The notes below the pieces were generated by a model, which ran no database searches, had not been told where the DNA came from, and saw only the letters and a program-made list of their open reading frames with translations. From Butyrivibrio sp. MC2021 (lineage in GTDB: Bacteria; Bacillota; Clostridia; Lachnospirales; Lachnospiraceae): a stretch of 64,000 bases of DNA. The stretch covers positions 1 to 64,000 of the forward strand of contig NZ_JHXX01000012.1 in the NCBI RefSeq assembly GCF_000621605.1, read 5' to 3'. Shown here piece by piece: positions 32,609-42,400 of this stretch. The position numbers and the translations under genes are program-made. The number at the start of each line of letters is the position of its first letter. Positions within the stretch are counted from its first letter, which is position 1.

Positions 32609-35600
32609 GTGCACATGAAGAGATTTTTGGCCGTGGCCTTAAGTGCGGCAATGATTGTTTCTTCCGCTGTTCCGAGCTTCGCTGCAGAAGACGGTGCGAT
32701 TTTCCTGGAAGAGGCAGCAGCTGACGAGGCTTCATCTTCTGAAACCTCAGAGGATGAGACCACCGGGGATGTGGCCACAGAGGACATTAGTGATGACGAA
32801 GCTTCCTTTGAGATTTCCCTTGAGGATGTTTCCGAGGAACTTTCGCTGGAGGATGCTTCCGAGGAAGAAGTAGAACTATCAGATGAGGCAGCTTCCTTAG
32901 AGGATTCACAGGAGCTTCAGGAAGCAGATGAGGAAACAGCTGAGCTTATGGCGAATCCTTCCAAGTGCTTCGGTGTTGATGAGAACGGAGCTCTTACCTG
33001 GGAAGGCGGAAGCGGCAAGATTCCTACGGATGCGGTTATTCCTGAGGCAGTAACCAGCATTCCTTCAGGAGTATTCGTAGACACCAGATTCAGTAAGGAT
33101 ACTACTACAATTCGTTTTGAGGCGAAGGAGCCCAAGGTTGTAGTTGAAGAGGATGCCTTTAAGTATTGTTCCAAGCCCTTCACTGTTAAGGGTGCAGCCA
33201 TCAAGACTGTTGAGAAGAATGCTTTTTCAGGAAGTGGAGTAGTTTCCGTAACTCTTGAGAATGCTGAAAAGATTGATGATTTTGCATTTTATAACTGTAC
33301 CAAGCTTAAGAGCCTTGTAGTAGGCGGCTCTCTTAAGCGTATCGGTGAGTATGCATTCTATTGCACACAGCTTCAGGAGCTTGATCTTACAGAGGTTACA
33401 GCAGAAGGGTTCACCATGGGATCTAAGGCCTTCGAAGCCTGCGAGAAGCTCACTGATGTGAAGCTTCCCGATGTTCTTGAAGAGGTTCCCACAGAGGCTT
33501 TCAGAGACTGTATCGCACTTAAGACTGTTATCTTCGGAACCAAGAAGGGACTGCTTCATACCATCGGAGTAAGTGCTTTTGAAGGATGTAAGGCTATCGC
33601 CAACCTTGAGTTCTATAATGTTAAGACCTTTGGAAGTCTTGCGTTTTCCGGATGCTCCGCACTTAAGTCCATCGAGATCAATTATGCAGGTGAGGACATC
33701 GCTATTTCTGATAATGCATTCCCTGCCAATCCGGCCAACTGGAAGATTGCCATGAGAGGTAAATCTCCTGCGGTTAAGGCCTATGCTGTAAGACGCGGAT
33801 ATGTTTACTACGGTGATGAGTATGATATACATGTAGATTACAAATATAACGATGATCGTCAGTTTGTTACTGTAAAGACATTGGTTAATAACAAGGCTGC
33901 AACTAAGGCTGAAGAAGATGTAATGGTTACAGCAGTGGTAACTCCTAAAGAAGGATACGCCCTGGAAAATATCAGGTTTGCTACTGCGAACGGTGCAAAC
34001 TATGTGGATATTCCTGCTACAGAATGGAAATATGTAGGTGAGAAGGATAAGGCCCTTACCTTTGAGTTTACAATGCAGGATGAGGATACTTTTATTGTCA
34101 TTGACATGATCGCCAATGACAAGATCAAGTTTAATTCTCCTTCACTGAAGATCAGAGATAATAAGGGAGATAACAAGATCGACACTGCAGGAATCCAGGA
34201 CAAGGTAATTGTTTATAACGGAAGTACTGTAGTAGGACCATGGTTATGGAATTTCACTTCCAGTGCCAACAGCTCCCTTTCAATAACTGAGGACGGTACC
34301 ATCACAGCCATCAAGGCAAAAGAGGGTATCACCATCACAGCCACACTTAAGACTGATTCATCCGTTAAGGCAACTATTAAGCTGTCAGTATTGGATTCAG
34401 TGGTAGTTAAGAGCATAGCTCTGGACAAACTTGATGAGACCAAGCCCAAGGATGCAGCATTCATTCCTGCTGAATACGACAGAGGAGACTATGATGTTAT
34501 TGAGGTCATGAGCTATTACAACAGAACCTCAGACATTGTATTCAAGGTAAAAATGAAGGCTTTTGCCACAGAGGATGGCACCGGCAAGGCATTATATGCC
34601 AAGTCCACCTGGACATCTGTTGACGGCAGCATTGCTGCAGTAGAGTCTGAATCCTCATATACAAATGAGAACAATATCATTGTTAAGAAGGGCGTTCGTG
34701 GTGAGACCATGATCACCGTTTCAGTTCTTAACAAGGGAGATAAGACAGCAACAGCTGCCAACACCAAGAGCTTTATTGTTCGTATTGTTGATCCTACACC
34801 GAGACTTAGGAATTCTGAGATCACAGTAAACTATTCATCAAGCACAGGAACTGAGCTTGGTATCGTTCCTGTCAAAGGATATCCTGTGGAGGGCAGCTCC
34901 ATCAGACTTGTGGACAGCAAGGGCAAGGAGTCCAAGGAACTCAAGGTTTACCAGAGCGTAGACGGCAAGTTCTACATTGCCAAGCATGACAACAATACCA
35001 AGGTTAAGAGCAAGGAATACACCGGAGATACACAGCTCTTCATTGCGGGTGAGTTTGGTGGAAACTCCAAGGGAGTTGAATTTAACAAGCTGGGTATTAC
35101 CAAGATCATTCTTACAGATAAGCCTCTGGCACCAACCCTTACCGTTAAGGGCATGATCAATCTTTTCTACAAGGGATCCTCAGCAGGAGCCGTAGATGTA
35201 ACCCAGAGCGTTAAGAATTCAGCAGTAACTAAGTATGAGCTTGTTTCAAAGGAAAGAAAGGCCAATTCCAAGGCAGAGGACAAGTTCAGAGCAAACTTCA
35301 ATGTTTCATACAATGAAGAGGACAGAACCTTTACAATTACAAGAACAGGTACCAAGGTAGAAAAGGACAAGAGCGGAAATGCAGTTACTTCCGGATTCCT
35401 TTCAATCACCTATGCAGGCTATAGTGATCCCGTTTATCTTGCACTTACTGTTCCTACAGAGACAGCAGATCCCGGATATTCCCTGAGCACCAAGAAGGCC
35501 ACCAGAAATGTCCGCAACCAGGATCATGAATTTGACCTTCAGCTGGTTAGAAAAGTAAAGGTAAATAAGAAGAAGGTTCAGCAGGTTCTTGAACTTGATG

Positions 35601-37111
35601 AGTCAGAAGTAGAACTTACACATGATTCCAAGTATGCATATGAGATCGTAAGTGTAGAAAATGATACCATCAAACTCAGACACAAAGGATATGCAGCAGA
35701 TTCCAAGGCACAGATCGTTGTTCACAAGGATGAGTGGGGAGATGACCTTACCTATACTTTCAACCTTAAAGCAACAAATAAGCTCCCTGAGAACAAGCTT
35801 TCATTGAGCAAGCTTACACTTAACAGAAATCATCCCGAGGAGACAGCAACCTTTGATCTTGCAGAACTCTCTGACGGAGAATATGTAGATGTTGAGGCTG
35901 TTCCTACAGGAAAGAATGCTTTTGACTTTGCAAAGTTTGAGCTTACAGGAAAGAATACAGTTACAGTATCCTTTGATAAGACAGCAGTTGCCAGCGGAAC
36001 CTATACCTTCAGCGTTGTTCCAAAGGTAAGCTACGACTCCATGACAGAGAGCCTTGCTCCTGCCAAGATCAAGATTGTAGTAACAGACAGCCTTCCTGCA
36101 GTTAAGCTTAAGAGCAATACTCTTAACTTTAACGCAAACTATCCCGGAATGGAGACTGTATCAACAACCTACACAATCACCAATCTTCCTGCAGGAACAG
36201 AGAAGACTGTCGATATCAAGGAAGTTAGCTTTACTGCTTCAGGACATAGCTATAAGTTAGAGAAGATTGCAGAACTTAAGAGTTTTGAAGGCGGCAATAT
36301 TTCAATGGTTCTTCTTGATACTCCTGAGGTTAGAGTAAACAAGGGCAAGACACTTAAGTATGAAGTAAAAGCCAAGGTAGCTGATAAATTTGTTGATCCT
36401 TTCTATATTTCAATCAAGCTTAAGGATGCAACTCCTAAGGTAAGTGTTAAGGCTTCAGGCTCCATCAATCCTATAGACAGAACCACAATGGTTACCTACA
36501 CAGCTACTGTTAAGAACCTTGTTACAACAAATCCCGGATTTAAGTTGGTTGAGCTTGATTCAAAGGGCAGAGATATTAAAGAAGAGGATTATCATTTCGA
36601 GCTTGTACCTGATGAGAAAAATACAAATGTTGTTCATGTTAAGGTTAAGGATGACATGAGTGTAGATAACGCCAAGAGCTATACCATCCGCCTTATGTAC
36701 ACCAATATTCCAAGCGCTAAGGTAAGCAAGCTTACAATTAAGCCAAAGCAGATCCTTCCTAAGGTTAAGTCAGATGTTAAGTCCAAGACAGTATTCGCAC
36801 TGGCTGATGACAGAAGCTTCAACGTACATGTTTCCCATGTGATTGATAAGAAGGCTGTTGTAAAAGAGCCTGAGATCTATGCAATCACCTGGGCTAAGGA
36901 TACACCGGCATCAGTTAAGAAGGCATTCAAGATCAGATATGATTTCAATGATGCTGATCTTACCAGCAGCGACCTTAAGGTAGAACTTGTTAACCCTGCT
37001 GCATTGGTTCTGAACCAGGTCTATACTTTGAACTTCTCAGTTCAGTATAAGGATCAGGCACCGAACTCCACAGGCAACACAATTTCAGTTAAGGTTACTG
37101 TTAAGAAGTAA
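32609..37111 (+). CDS. Secreted BspA-type LRR protein with tandem Ig-like repeats
   Basis: A 1500-residue secreted protein. GTG 32609 is nine bases after AGGAGG (32594-32599); ATG 32615 is farther away. The signal peptide ends near residue 26 (SFA|A). A Glu/Asp/Ser/Ala-rich segment covers about 27-110. Residues about 130-370 are BspA-type (LRR_5) leucine-rich repeats, with units such as IGEYAFYCTQLQELDL. A Big2-like module lies near 545-600, and from about 730 to the end there are seven Ig-like repeats of 100-115 residues, starting near 730, 840, 954, 1059, 1161, 1274 and 1383. No sorting signal was seen. A surface-adhesion role is inferred from the family. Confidence 0.88.
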   Translation: MHMKRFLAVALSAAMIVSSAVPSFAAEDGAIFLEEAAADEASSSETSEDETTGDVATEDISDDEASFEISLEDVSEELSLEDASEEEVELSDEAASLEDSQELQEADEETAELMANPSKCFGVDENGALTWEGGSGKIPTDAVIPEAVTSIPSGVFVDTRFSKDTTTIRFEAKEPKVVVEEDAFKYCSKPFTVKGAAIKTVEKNAFSGSGVVSVTLENAEKIDDFAFYNCTKLKSLVVGGSLKRIGEYAFYCTQLQELDLTEVTAEGFTMGSKAFEACEKLTDVKLPDVLEEVPTEAFRDCIALKTVIFGTKKGLLHTIGVSAFEGCKAIANLEFYNVKTFGSLAFSGCSALKSIEINYAGEDIAISDNAFPANPANWKIAMRGKSPAVKAYAVRRGYVYYGDEYDIHVDYKYNDDRQFVTVKTLVNNKAATKAEEDVMVTAVVTPKEGYALENIRFATANGANYVDIPATEWKYVGEKDKALTFEFTMQDEDTFIVIDMIANDKIKFNSPSLKIRDNKGDNKIDTAGIQDKVIVYNGSTVVGPWLWNFTSSANSSLSITEDGTITAIKAKEGITITATLKTDSSVKATIKLSVLDSVVVKSIALDKLDETKPKDAAFIPAEYDRGDYDVIEVMSYYNRTSDIVFKVKMKAFATEDGTGKALYAKSTWTSVDGSIAAVESESSYTNENNIIVKKGVRGETMITVSVLNKGDKTATAANTKSFIVRIVDPTPRLRNSEITVNYSSSTGTELGIVPVKGYPVEGSSIRLVDSKGKESKELKVYQSVDGKFYIAKHDNNTKVKSKEYTGDTQLFIAGEFGGNSKGVEFNKLGITKIILTDKPLAPTLTVKGMINLFYKGSSAGAVDVTQSVKNSAVTKYELVSKERKANSKAEDKFRANFNVSYNEEDRTFTITRTGTKVEKDKSGNAVTSGFLSITYAGYSDPVYLALTVPTETADPGYSLSTKKATRNVRNQDHEFDLQLVRKVKVNKKKVQQVLELDESEVELTHDSKYAYEIVSVENDTIKLRHKGYAADSKAQIVVHKDEWGDDLTYTFNLKATNKLPENKLSLSKLTLNRNHPEETATFDLAELSDGEYVDVEAVPTGKNAFDFAKFELTGKNTVTVSFDKTAVASGTYTFSVVPKVSYDSMTESLAPAKIKIVVTDSLPAVKLKSNTLNFNANYPGMETVSTTYTITNLPAGTEKTVDIKEVSFTASGHSYKLEKIAELKSFEGGNISMVLLDTPEVRVNKGKTLKYEVKAKVADKFVDPFYISIKLKDATPKVSVKASGSINPIDRTTMVTYTATVKNLVTTNPGFKLVELDSKGRDIKEEDYHFELVPDEKNTNVVHVKVKDDMSVDNAKSYTIRLMYTNIPSAKVSKLTIKPKQILPKVKSDVKSKTVFALADDRSFNVHVSHVIDKKAVVKEPEIYAITWAKDTPASVKKAFKIRYDFNDADLTSSDLKVELVNPAALVLNQVYTLNFSVQYKDQAPNSTGNTISVKVTVKK

Positions 37112-37146
37112 TCAGAAGAAATAATGTAGTTAACTCCTTGCAACAC

Positions 37147-37185
37147 AAAAGCAGGAGAATGGCTCCCATCCATTCTCCTGCTTTT
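37147..37185. terminator. Bidirectional terminator
   Basis: Perfect 16-bp stem (37147-37162 with 37170-37185) and a seven-base loop. T-rich sequence lies on the 3' side for both strands, so it ends both the surface-protein gene (+) and the cyclophilin gene (-). Confidence 0.9.
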
Positions 37186-37212
37186 TCTTTTATATTTTTT
37201 ATTAAACTAAGA

Positions 37213-37734
37213 TCAGTATTTCTCCGGTTCCGGATAATCTACTCCGAAGGTCTCAACGGTTACAGTCTTCATAACCTGTGGAGTTGTAGGTCTGTCGTTC
37301 CAGTCAGTCTGGGTCTCTGCGATGGTATTAACAACCTCCATGCCTTCAGTAACCTTACCGAATGCAGCGTAGTCTCCGTCGAGATGAGGAGATGTCTTGT
37401 GCATGATAAAGAACTGGGATCCTGCTGAGTTGGGCATCATTGAACGTGCCATGGAAAGAACACCCTCAGTGTGCTTTAAGTTATTCTCAAAACCGTTGGA
37501 TGAGAACTCGCCCTTGATGCCGTAGCCGGGGCCGCCCATTCCTGTTCCTTCAGGATCTCCGCCCTGAAGCATGAAACCGCTGATTACGCGGTGGAAGATA
37601 AGTCCGTCATAGAAATTCTTCTTGATAAGTGAAATGAAATTATTAACTGTGTTAGGCGCAATCTCGGGATAAAGCTCAGCCTTTATCACATCGCCGTTTT
37701 CCATAGTAATGGTAACTATAGGATTCTGTGCCAT
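37213..37734 (-). CDS. Cyclophilin-type peptidyl-prolyl isomerase
   Basis: A 173-residue cytosolic cyclophilin that speeds cis-trans isomerisation of proline bonds. Core motifs are FHRVISGFMLQGGDPEGTGMGGPGYG, shown here in part as FHRVI and QGGDPEG, then MARSMMPNSAGSQFFIMHK (catalytic Arg and the SQFF segment) and LDGDYAAFGKV. Start is the ATG ending at 37734, seven bases after GGAGGA (complement of 37741-37746); longer frames lack a ribosome site. There is no signal peptide. Confidence 0.95.
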   Translation of the reverse strand: MAQNPIVTITMENGDVIKAELYPEIAPNTVNNFISLIKKNFYDGLIFHRVISGFMLQGGDPEGTGMGGPGYGIKGEFSSNGFENNLKHTEGVLSMARSMMPNSAGSQFFIMHKTSPHLDGDYAAFGKVTEGMEVVNTIAETQTDWNDRPTTPQVMKTVTVETFGVDYPEPEKY

Positions 37735-37750
37735 TTTCGTTCCTCCTTTT

Positions 37751-37767
37751 TTGATGACAGTCATCAA
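37751..37767. promoter_or_regulatory. Perfect 17-bp palindrome upstream of the cyclophilin gene
   Basis: TTGATGAC-A-GTCATCAA: eight-base arms with a single central base, in the leader just before the cyclophilin ribosome site and between two divergent genes. It could be an operator or a leader hairpin. Confidence 0.4.
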
Positions 37768-37848
37768 CAGTTAGTTTATCATATTAAATGTGATTTGTTA
37801 CAGAAAATAATTCGGGGTCTGACCCTGATCTTGGTTTTGCGAGGAAAT

Positions 37849-38541
37849 ATGGGCGTTTGCAATAAAGTATACGTTTATGATGTCAGCGTTTTTTCCGACA
37901 GAGAGCTCTTTGATAAGTTCTACGGACAGATGGATGACAAAAGAAAAGAGAAGATAGACCGCTTTAAAAATGCCAGCGACAAGTACCTGTCTTTGGGAGC
38001 GGGGGTTCTTTTGAAGACAGTGCTCTCTGATGTAGGGATAAGAGACTATGAACTTAAGTATGGTAAAAATGATAAACCGTATCTTGAGGGAGACAGTGGT
38101 CTGTTTTTTAATTTGTCTCACTCCGGGAAATATGCGATAATGACAATCTCTGACAGGGAAGTCGGAATCGATATAGAAAAGAACAAGAAATTTGAGGACT
38201 CATTGATAAAGCACATCTTTGATGAAGAGGAGATATCTTTTGCCAATGATATACTATCCGGTGCAGAGACCTTCAGCGCCACCTGCAGCAGAAATGCGGA
38301 TGTCCTTTACACCGGGATGTGGACTGCCAAGGAGAGTGTGATGAAGTTCTTCGGTATCGGTCTTGGCATGGATCCTGTTAAGATTCATCTTGAGATGAAC
38401 GAGGATATGCAGTGCCTTAAGGCTACTGCCCGGGAACATGATTGCAGCGGACTTTTTATCCACAGGTACGAACTGGGAGATTACCAGATATCGGTCTGCA
38501 GCGAATATGAAACCTATGGCGGGATCATTCCTATAGGTTGA
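37849..38541 (+). CDS. Sfp-type 4'-phosphopantetheinyl transferase
   Basis: A 230-residue transferase that moves the phosphopantetheine arm of CoA onto a Ser of a carrier protein. Signature motifs are FFNLSHSGKYA, VGIDIEK (metal-binding Asp and Glu) and WTAKESVMKFFGIG. Sfp-type enzymes usually serve polyketide or peptide synthetases, but no carrier protein is seen in the window, so the target is unknown. ATG 37849 has a close GAGGA (37841-37845), so the exact start is uncertain. An insert rich in Ser and Ala (about residues 135-150) sits before the second motif. Confidence 0.9.
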   Translation: MGVCNKVYVYDVSVFSDRELFDKFYGQMDDKRKEKIDRFKNASDKYLSLGAGVLLKTVLSDVGIRDYELKYGKNDKPYLEGDSGLFFNLSHSGKYAIMTISDREVGIDIEKNKKFEDSLIKHIFDEEEISFANDILSGAETFSATCSRNADVLYTGMWTAKESVMKFFGIGLGMDPVKIHLEMNEDMQCLKATAREHDCSGLFIHRYELGDYQISVCSEYETYGGIIPIG

Positions 38542-38563
38542 GAAAGGTGGAAGAAGTAAAGAA

Positions 38564-39208
38564 ATGAATTTTCCAATAATGATTTTTATAGAGAATGTGG
38601 GCATTATCGCTTTTGCCATTTCGGGAGCGGTGGTGGCAGCCAGAAAGGATATGGATATTTTCGGAATCAATCTGCTGGCTATGGTGACGGCCACCGGAGG
38701 AGGTCTGATAAGAGATCTTATCATCAATAATACCCCTCCTGCCATGTTCGTTAATCCCATGTATACCATCATAACTCTGATCACAGCCAATATAGCCTTT
38801 CTGGTCATGTATTTCAAAAAGCCCATACCCAAGGAAATATCCCCCTGGTATGACAAGTCACTGTTCTGGCTGGACACCTTAGGTCTGGCATCCTTTACTG
38901 TAGACGGAACCTTTACGGGAATCAATTCCCCCTATTCAGACAATATGTTTCTGGTGGCTTTCCTGGGAGTTATCACCGGAATCGGCGGAGGTATCATGAG
39001 AGATGTATTTGCCGACAAGGTTCCCTATGTACTTGTGAAGCATGTTTATGCGATTGCCTGTATCGCAGGCTCAGTGGTGACGGTGGTTTTATGGAAGTAT
39101 ACCGCCAATGATGTACTCTGCACCCTGGCAGGATTTTTCACCATTGTTATCCTTCGCTGGCTGGCCATGCATTTCGAATGGAACCTGCCTACAGTTCATT
39201 TGCAGTAA
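38564..39208 (+). CDS. TRIC/UPF0126 family membrane protein
   Basis: A 214-residue protein with about seven hydrophobic helices and the duplicated UPF0126 motif: GGGLIRDLIINNTPP (first half) and GIGGGIMRDVFADKVP (second half). Members are structurally related to TRIC cation channels; E. coli YicG has been linked to glycine transport. The substrate here is unknown. It lies 22 bases after the transferase gene and ends at a clear terminator, so the two genes form one unit. Confidence 0.9.
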   Translation: MNFPIMIFIENVGIIAFAISGAVVAARKDMDIFGINLLAMVTATGGGLIRDLIINNTPPAMFVNPMYTIITLITANIAFLVMYFKKPIPKEISPWYDKSLFWLDTLGLASFTVDGTFTGINSPYSDNMFLVAFLGVITGIGGGIMRDVFADKVPYVLVKHVYAIACIAGSVVTVVLWKYTANDVLCTLAGFFTIVILRWLAMHFEWNLPTVHLQ

Positions 39209-39216
39209 GTATTTTT

Positions 39217-39240
39217 GCCCGTCTTTTGACGGGCTTTTTT
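39217..39240 (+). terminator. Intrinsic terminator
   Basis: GCCCGTC and GACGGGC (39217-39223 with 39228-39234), TTTT loop, then six Ts. Confidence 0.9.
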
Positions 39241-39277
39241 ATTAACTTAAACGATTAAAAAATGCTTTCGTAATAAA

Positions 39278-39306
39278 TTTACATAAAAAAGTCTCGGGTG
39301 TATAAT
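39278..39306 (+). promoter_or_regulatory. Strong sigma-A-type promoter of the GLUG protein gene
   Basis: TTTACA (39278-39283) and TATAAT (39301-39306) with 17-base spacing. The leader to the ATG is about 110 bases. Confidence 0.7.
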
Positions 39307-39421
39307 TTATTTGCGTGTGTTTATGTGCGGAAAACAGGCTAGGGATTAGGCTGCTTTTGGTTGAGACATTGCATATTGGATAGCCTGTCGGTAACAAAAA
39401 AATTGATAGGAGGAATGTGGA

Positions 39422-42400
39422 ATGATGAAACAAAGAGTGCTGGCTGCAATGCTGGGTCTGTGTCTTGCACTGACGCAAATGCCCTGCGCTGCTCTGGCGG
39501 CGGAACCTGGAGAACTTGGTTTTGCGGGAGAAGACGAACCTATAGCGGTTCAGGACATCGCCATCGAAAGGGAGTCTGCGGACGAAGAGCTTTTGGATGA
39601 CGATGAAGAGTCTATTGAATTATTGGAGGAGGCAGAGGTGCCCGAAGAGGTAACTGCTGAGCCCATCCATGAAGAACAATCAGAAGCAGCTGATTTTGCT
39701 GATACGGCTACTAGTATTTCCAGTGCAGCAGAATTTGCCGCTATCAAAGATAATCTTTCCGGAAGTTTTATCCTCACAAAAGATATTGATTTAAGCAGCT
39801 ACTCAGAGTGGACACCTATCGGTGTAAGCGAAAGTGAGGCTTTTACAGGAATACTTGACGGTAATGGACATACTGTTAAGCTCGGAACAGTATCAGGCAC
39901 AAGCTACGATTATTTCGGACTCTTTGGCTGTGCTAAAAATGCAACAATCAAGAATCTTGATGTTCAGATTACTACCACTGCAGGTATGACTGTTGGTGCT
40001 ATTGCTGGATATGCTTACAATGTTACGATGGAGTCATGCTCTGCAAGTGGCGCGGTAGTAGGCTCCAAGGACACCGGTGGCTTGATTGGTTATGCTGAAA
40101 ATACTTTTGTTCGTAACTGTTATTCTACTGCAACAGTAACAAATTCATCATCAAGCGGTGATGATGGCGCAGGCGGACTTATCGGTGAAATGCATGGTAG
40201 TAACAGCGGAACAACAAAGGTTGTCAGCTGTTATGCTCTCGGAGAGATCAGCAAGACAGCAACTACTGATGGAATAGGCGGCATAGCCGGTAGACGGACA
40301 GCTTATTACTATGGAAATACAGTAATACAGTTTTCTTTCTATGGTGAAGTCGGTGCATCCGATAAAAAGAACGGCTTTGGAGTTAAGAATGAGCACTTGC
40401 AGGATCCGGCTACATTTGTAGGCTGGGATTTTGATCATATTTGGGCTCTTGACTCTACTCATGACGGATACCCTTATCTTAAGAGAACCGGGGCATATCA
40501 GACCTTTGAACTTAGCGGTATCGGATCAGTGGATAATCCATACATAATCACCAGTGAAGAAGAACTGGCTGCTATTGCCCGTGGCGAGATAGGAACAGAT
40601 ACTTTTTCATACTGCTATAAGCTTGGAAATGATATTACTTTGACAGGTACATATTGGACTCCTATCGGTGGTAACAGTATGCCCGCACTGACGGGAACCT
40701 TTGATGGCGCAGGACATAAGATTTCCAATCTTAAAATTGATGCTGTTGGATATTCTAACCAGGGACTTTTTGGAACCTTTAAAGGAATATTAAAGAATCT
40801 TGATGTTGTTAATGCAAAAATTACAGATAGTGCAACGGTGGGTATTCTCGGTGGAGATTTCGAAGGTGCAACTGTTGAAGCATGCTCAACAGAAGGTTCT
40901 GTTATTGGTACAGAAAATGTTGGTGGTCTCATAGGTTATTCAGAGAATACAACAGTACGTAACTGCTATTCCACAGCTACTGTTACCGGTAATTCAAATA
41001 ATGGTGATTATGGAATCGGCGGACTCGTTGGTAGACTTCATGGTGCTAACAGTGGTTATTCCAAAATTATCATGTCCTATGCATCAGGTGTTGTCTCAAA
41101 GTCGGAATCGTCATCTACATCAATAGGTGGTCTTGTTGGAAAACGTTCTAACTATTACTATGGAAAAAATGTTATTTTGGACAGTTACTTTTCTGCAAGA
41201 ACAAGGCAGAGTGATAGGAACAATGGATTTTCACTTAGCCCCAAAGTTATGCAGAAACCGGAAACCTTTGTGTATTGGGACTTCGAAAATATATGGCAGT
41301 GTAATTCAACTGAAAATGGAGGACTTCCCACACTCAGGCATACTAAGGATTATCAACCGGTTAAGCTTAAAGGTCAGGGAACTGCGACATCACCATATAT
41401 TATTTCCAATGAGCAGGATCTTGCATCGGTTGCAAGAGGCGAAACCGGAGCGAATAACTATACTGCATATTATAAGCTGGATAAGGATATCACCATTACA
41501 TCAGAGTATTGGACTCCTATCGGAGGAAATGGTACCGATGCTTTCAATGGAAATATTGATGGTCAGGGCCATTCAATAACAGGACTTACGATCATATACA
41601 GAGGCTACGGTTCAGAAGGTCTTATCGGAGAAGGCTCAGGTAATATTTCCAACCTCATCATGAAAGATGTTTTGATCAAGGAAACTACTCAGGCCGGTGC
41701 AATCTATGGTTCTAGCGGAAGCAATACAGTTATCAGTGCCTGCGAATCCTTTGGCGAAATATCCGGTACAGGTGATATGGGTGGTCTTGTAGGTCACGCT
41801 GAGAACACTAAGATCCTTAATTCATTTTCTAGGATGGATATCACAAGTTCATCCACAGCCACCGAAGATGGTGTAGGAGGACTTGTAGGAGAACTTCATG
41901 GAGCAAACAGCCAGGTAGCAACCATAAAGGATTCCTACGCGGCCGGAAAGCTTATTAAAGAGAATACTAAAAATGGAATAGGTGGTCTTGCAGGATACAG
42001 ATCAACCTATTACTACGGAAGAACAATTATTTATGACAGCTTTTATGACACAACAGTAACAGGTGTTAAGGAAACTGTTGATGGATTTGGTATTACTTCT
42101 GACTTAATTAAGGATGCTTCAACGTTTACTTATTGGGATTTCAAGAATGTTTGGGCAGTTGATGATGAAGTCAATGATGGTTATCCGTATCTGACATTTA
42201 AGGGAGATTATACACCGGTTGTTCCGGAAGGAAGTGGTGTTGAACTTGATCCTTATTACATTACTAATGAGTATGAGCTTGCTGCACTTGCAAAGGGCGA
42301 ACTAGAACTCAACGGTTATTATCTCCTGGATAATGATGTGATAATTACCTCCAAGTATTGGACTCCTATATCCTGTAATGGAGAAGAGGCGTTCAGTGGT

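Noticed and set aside
37849..38541. Start of a natural-product gene cluster, because of the Sfp-type transferase
   Set aside because: No carrier protein, synthetase or tailoring gene occurs nearby; the next gene is a membrane channel-like protein.
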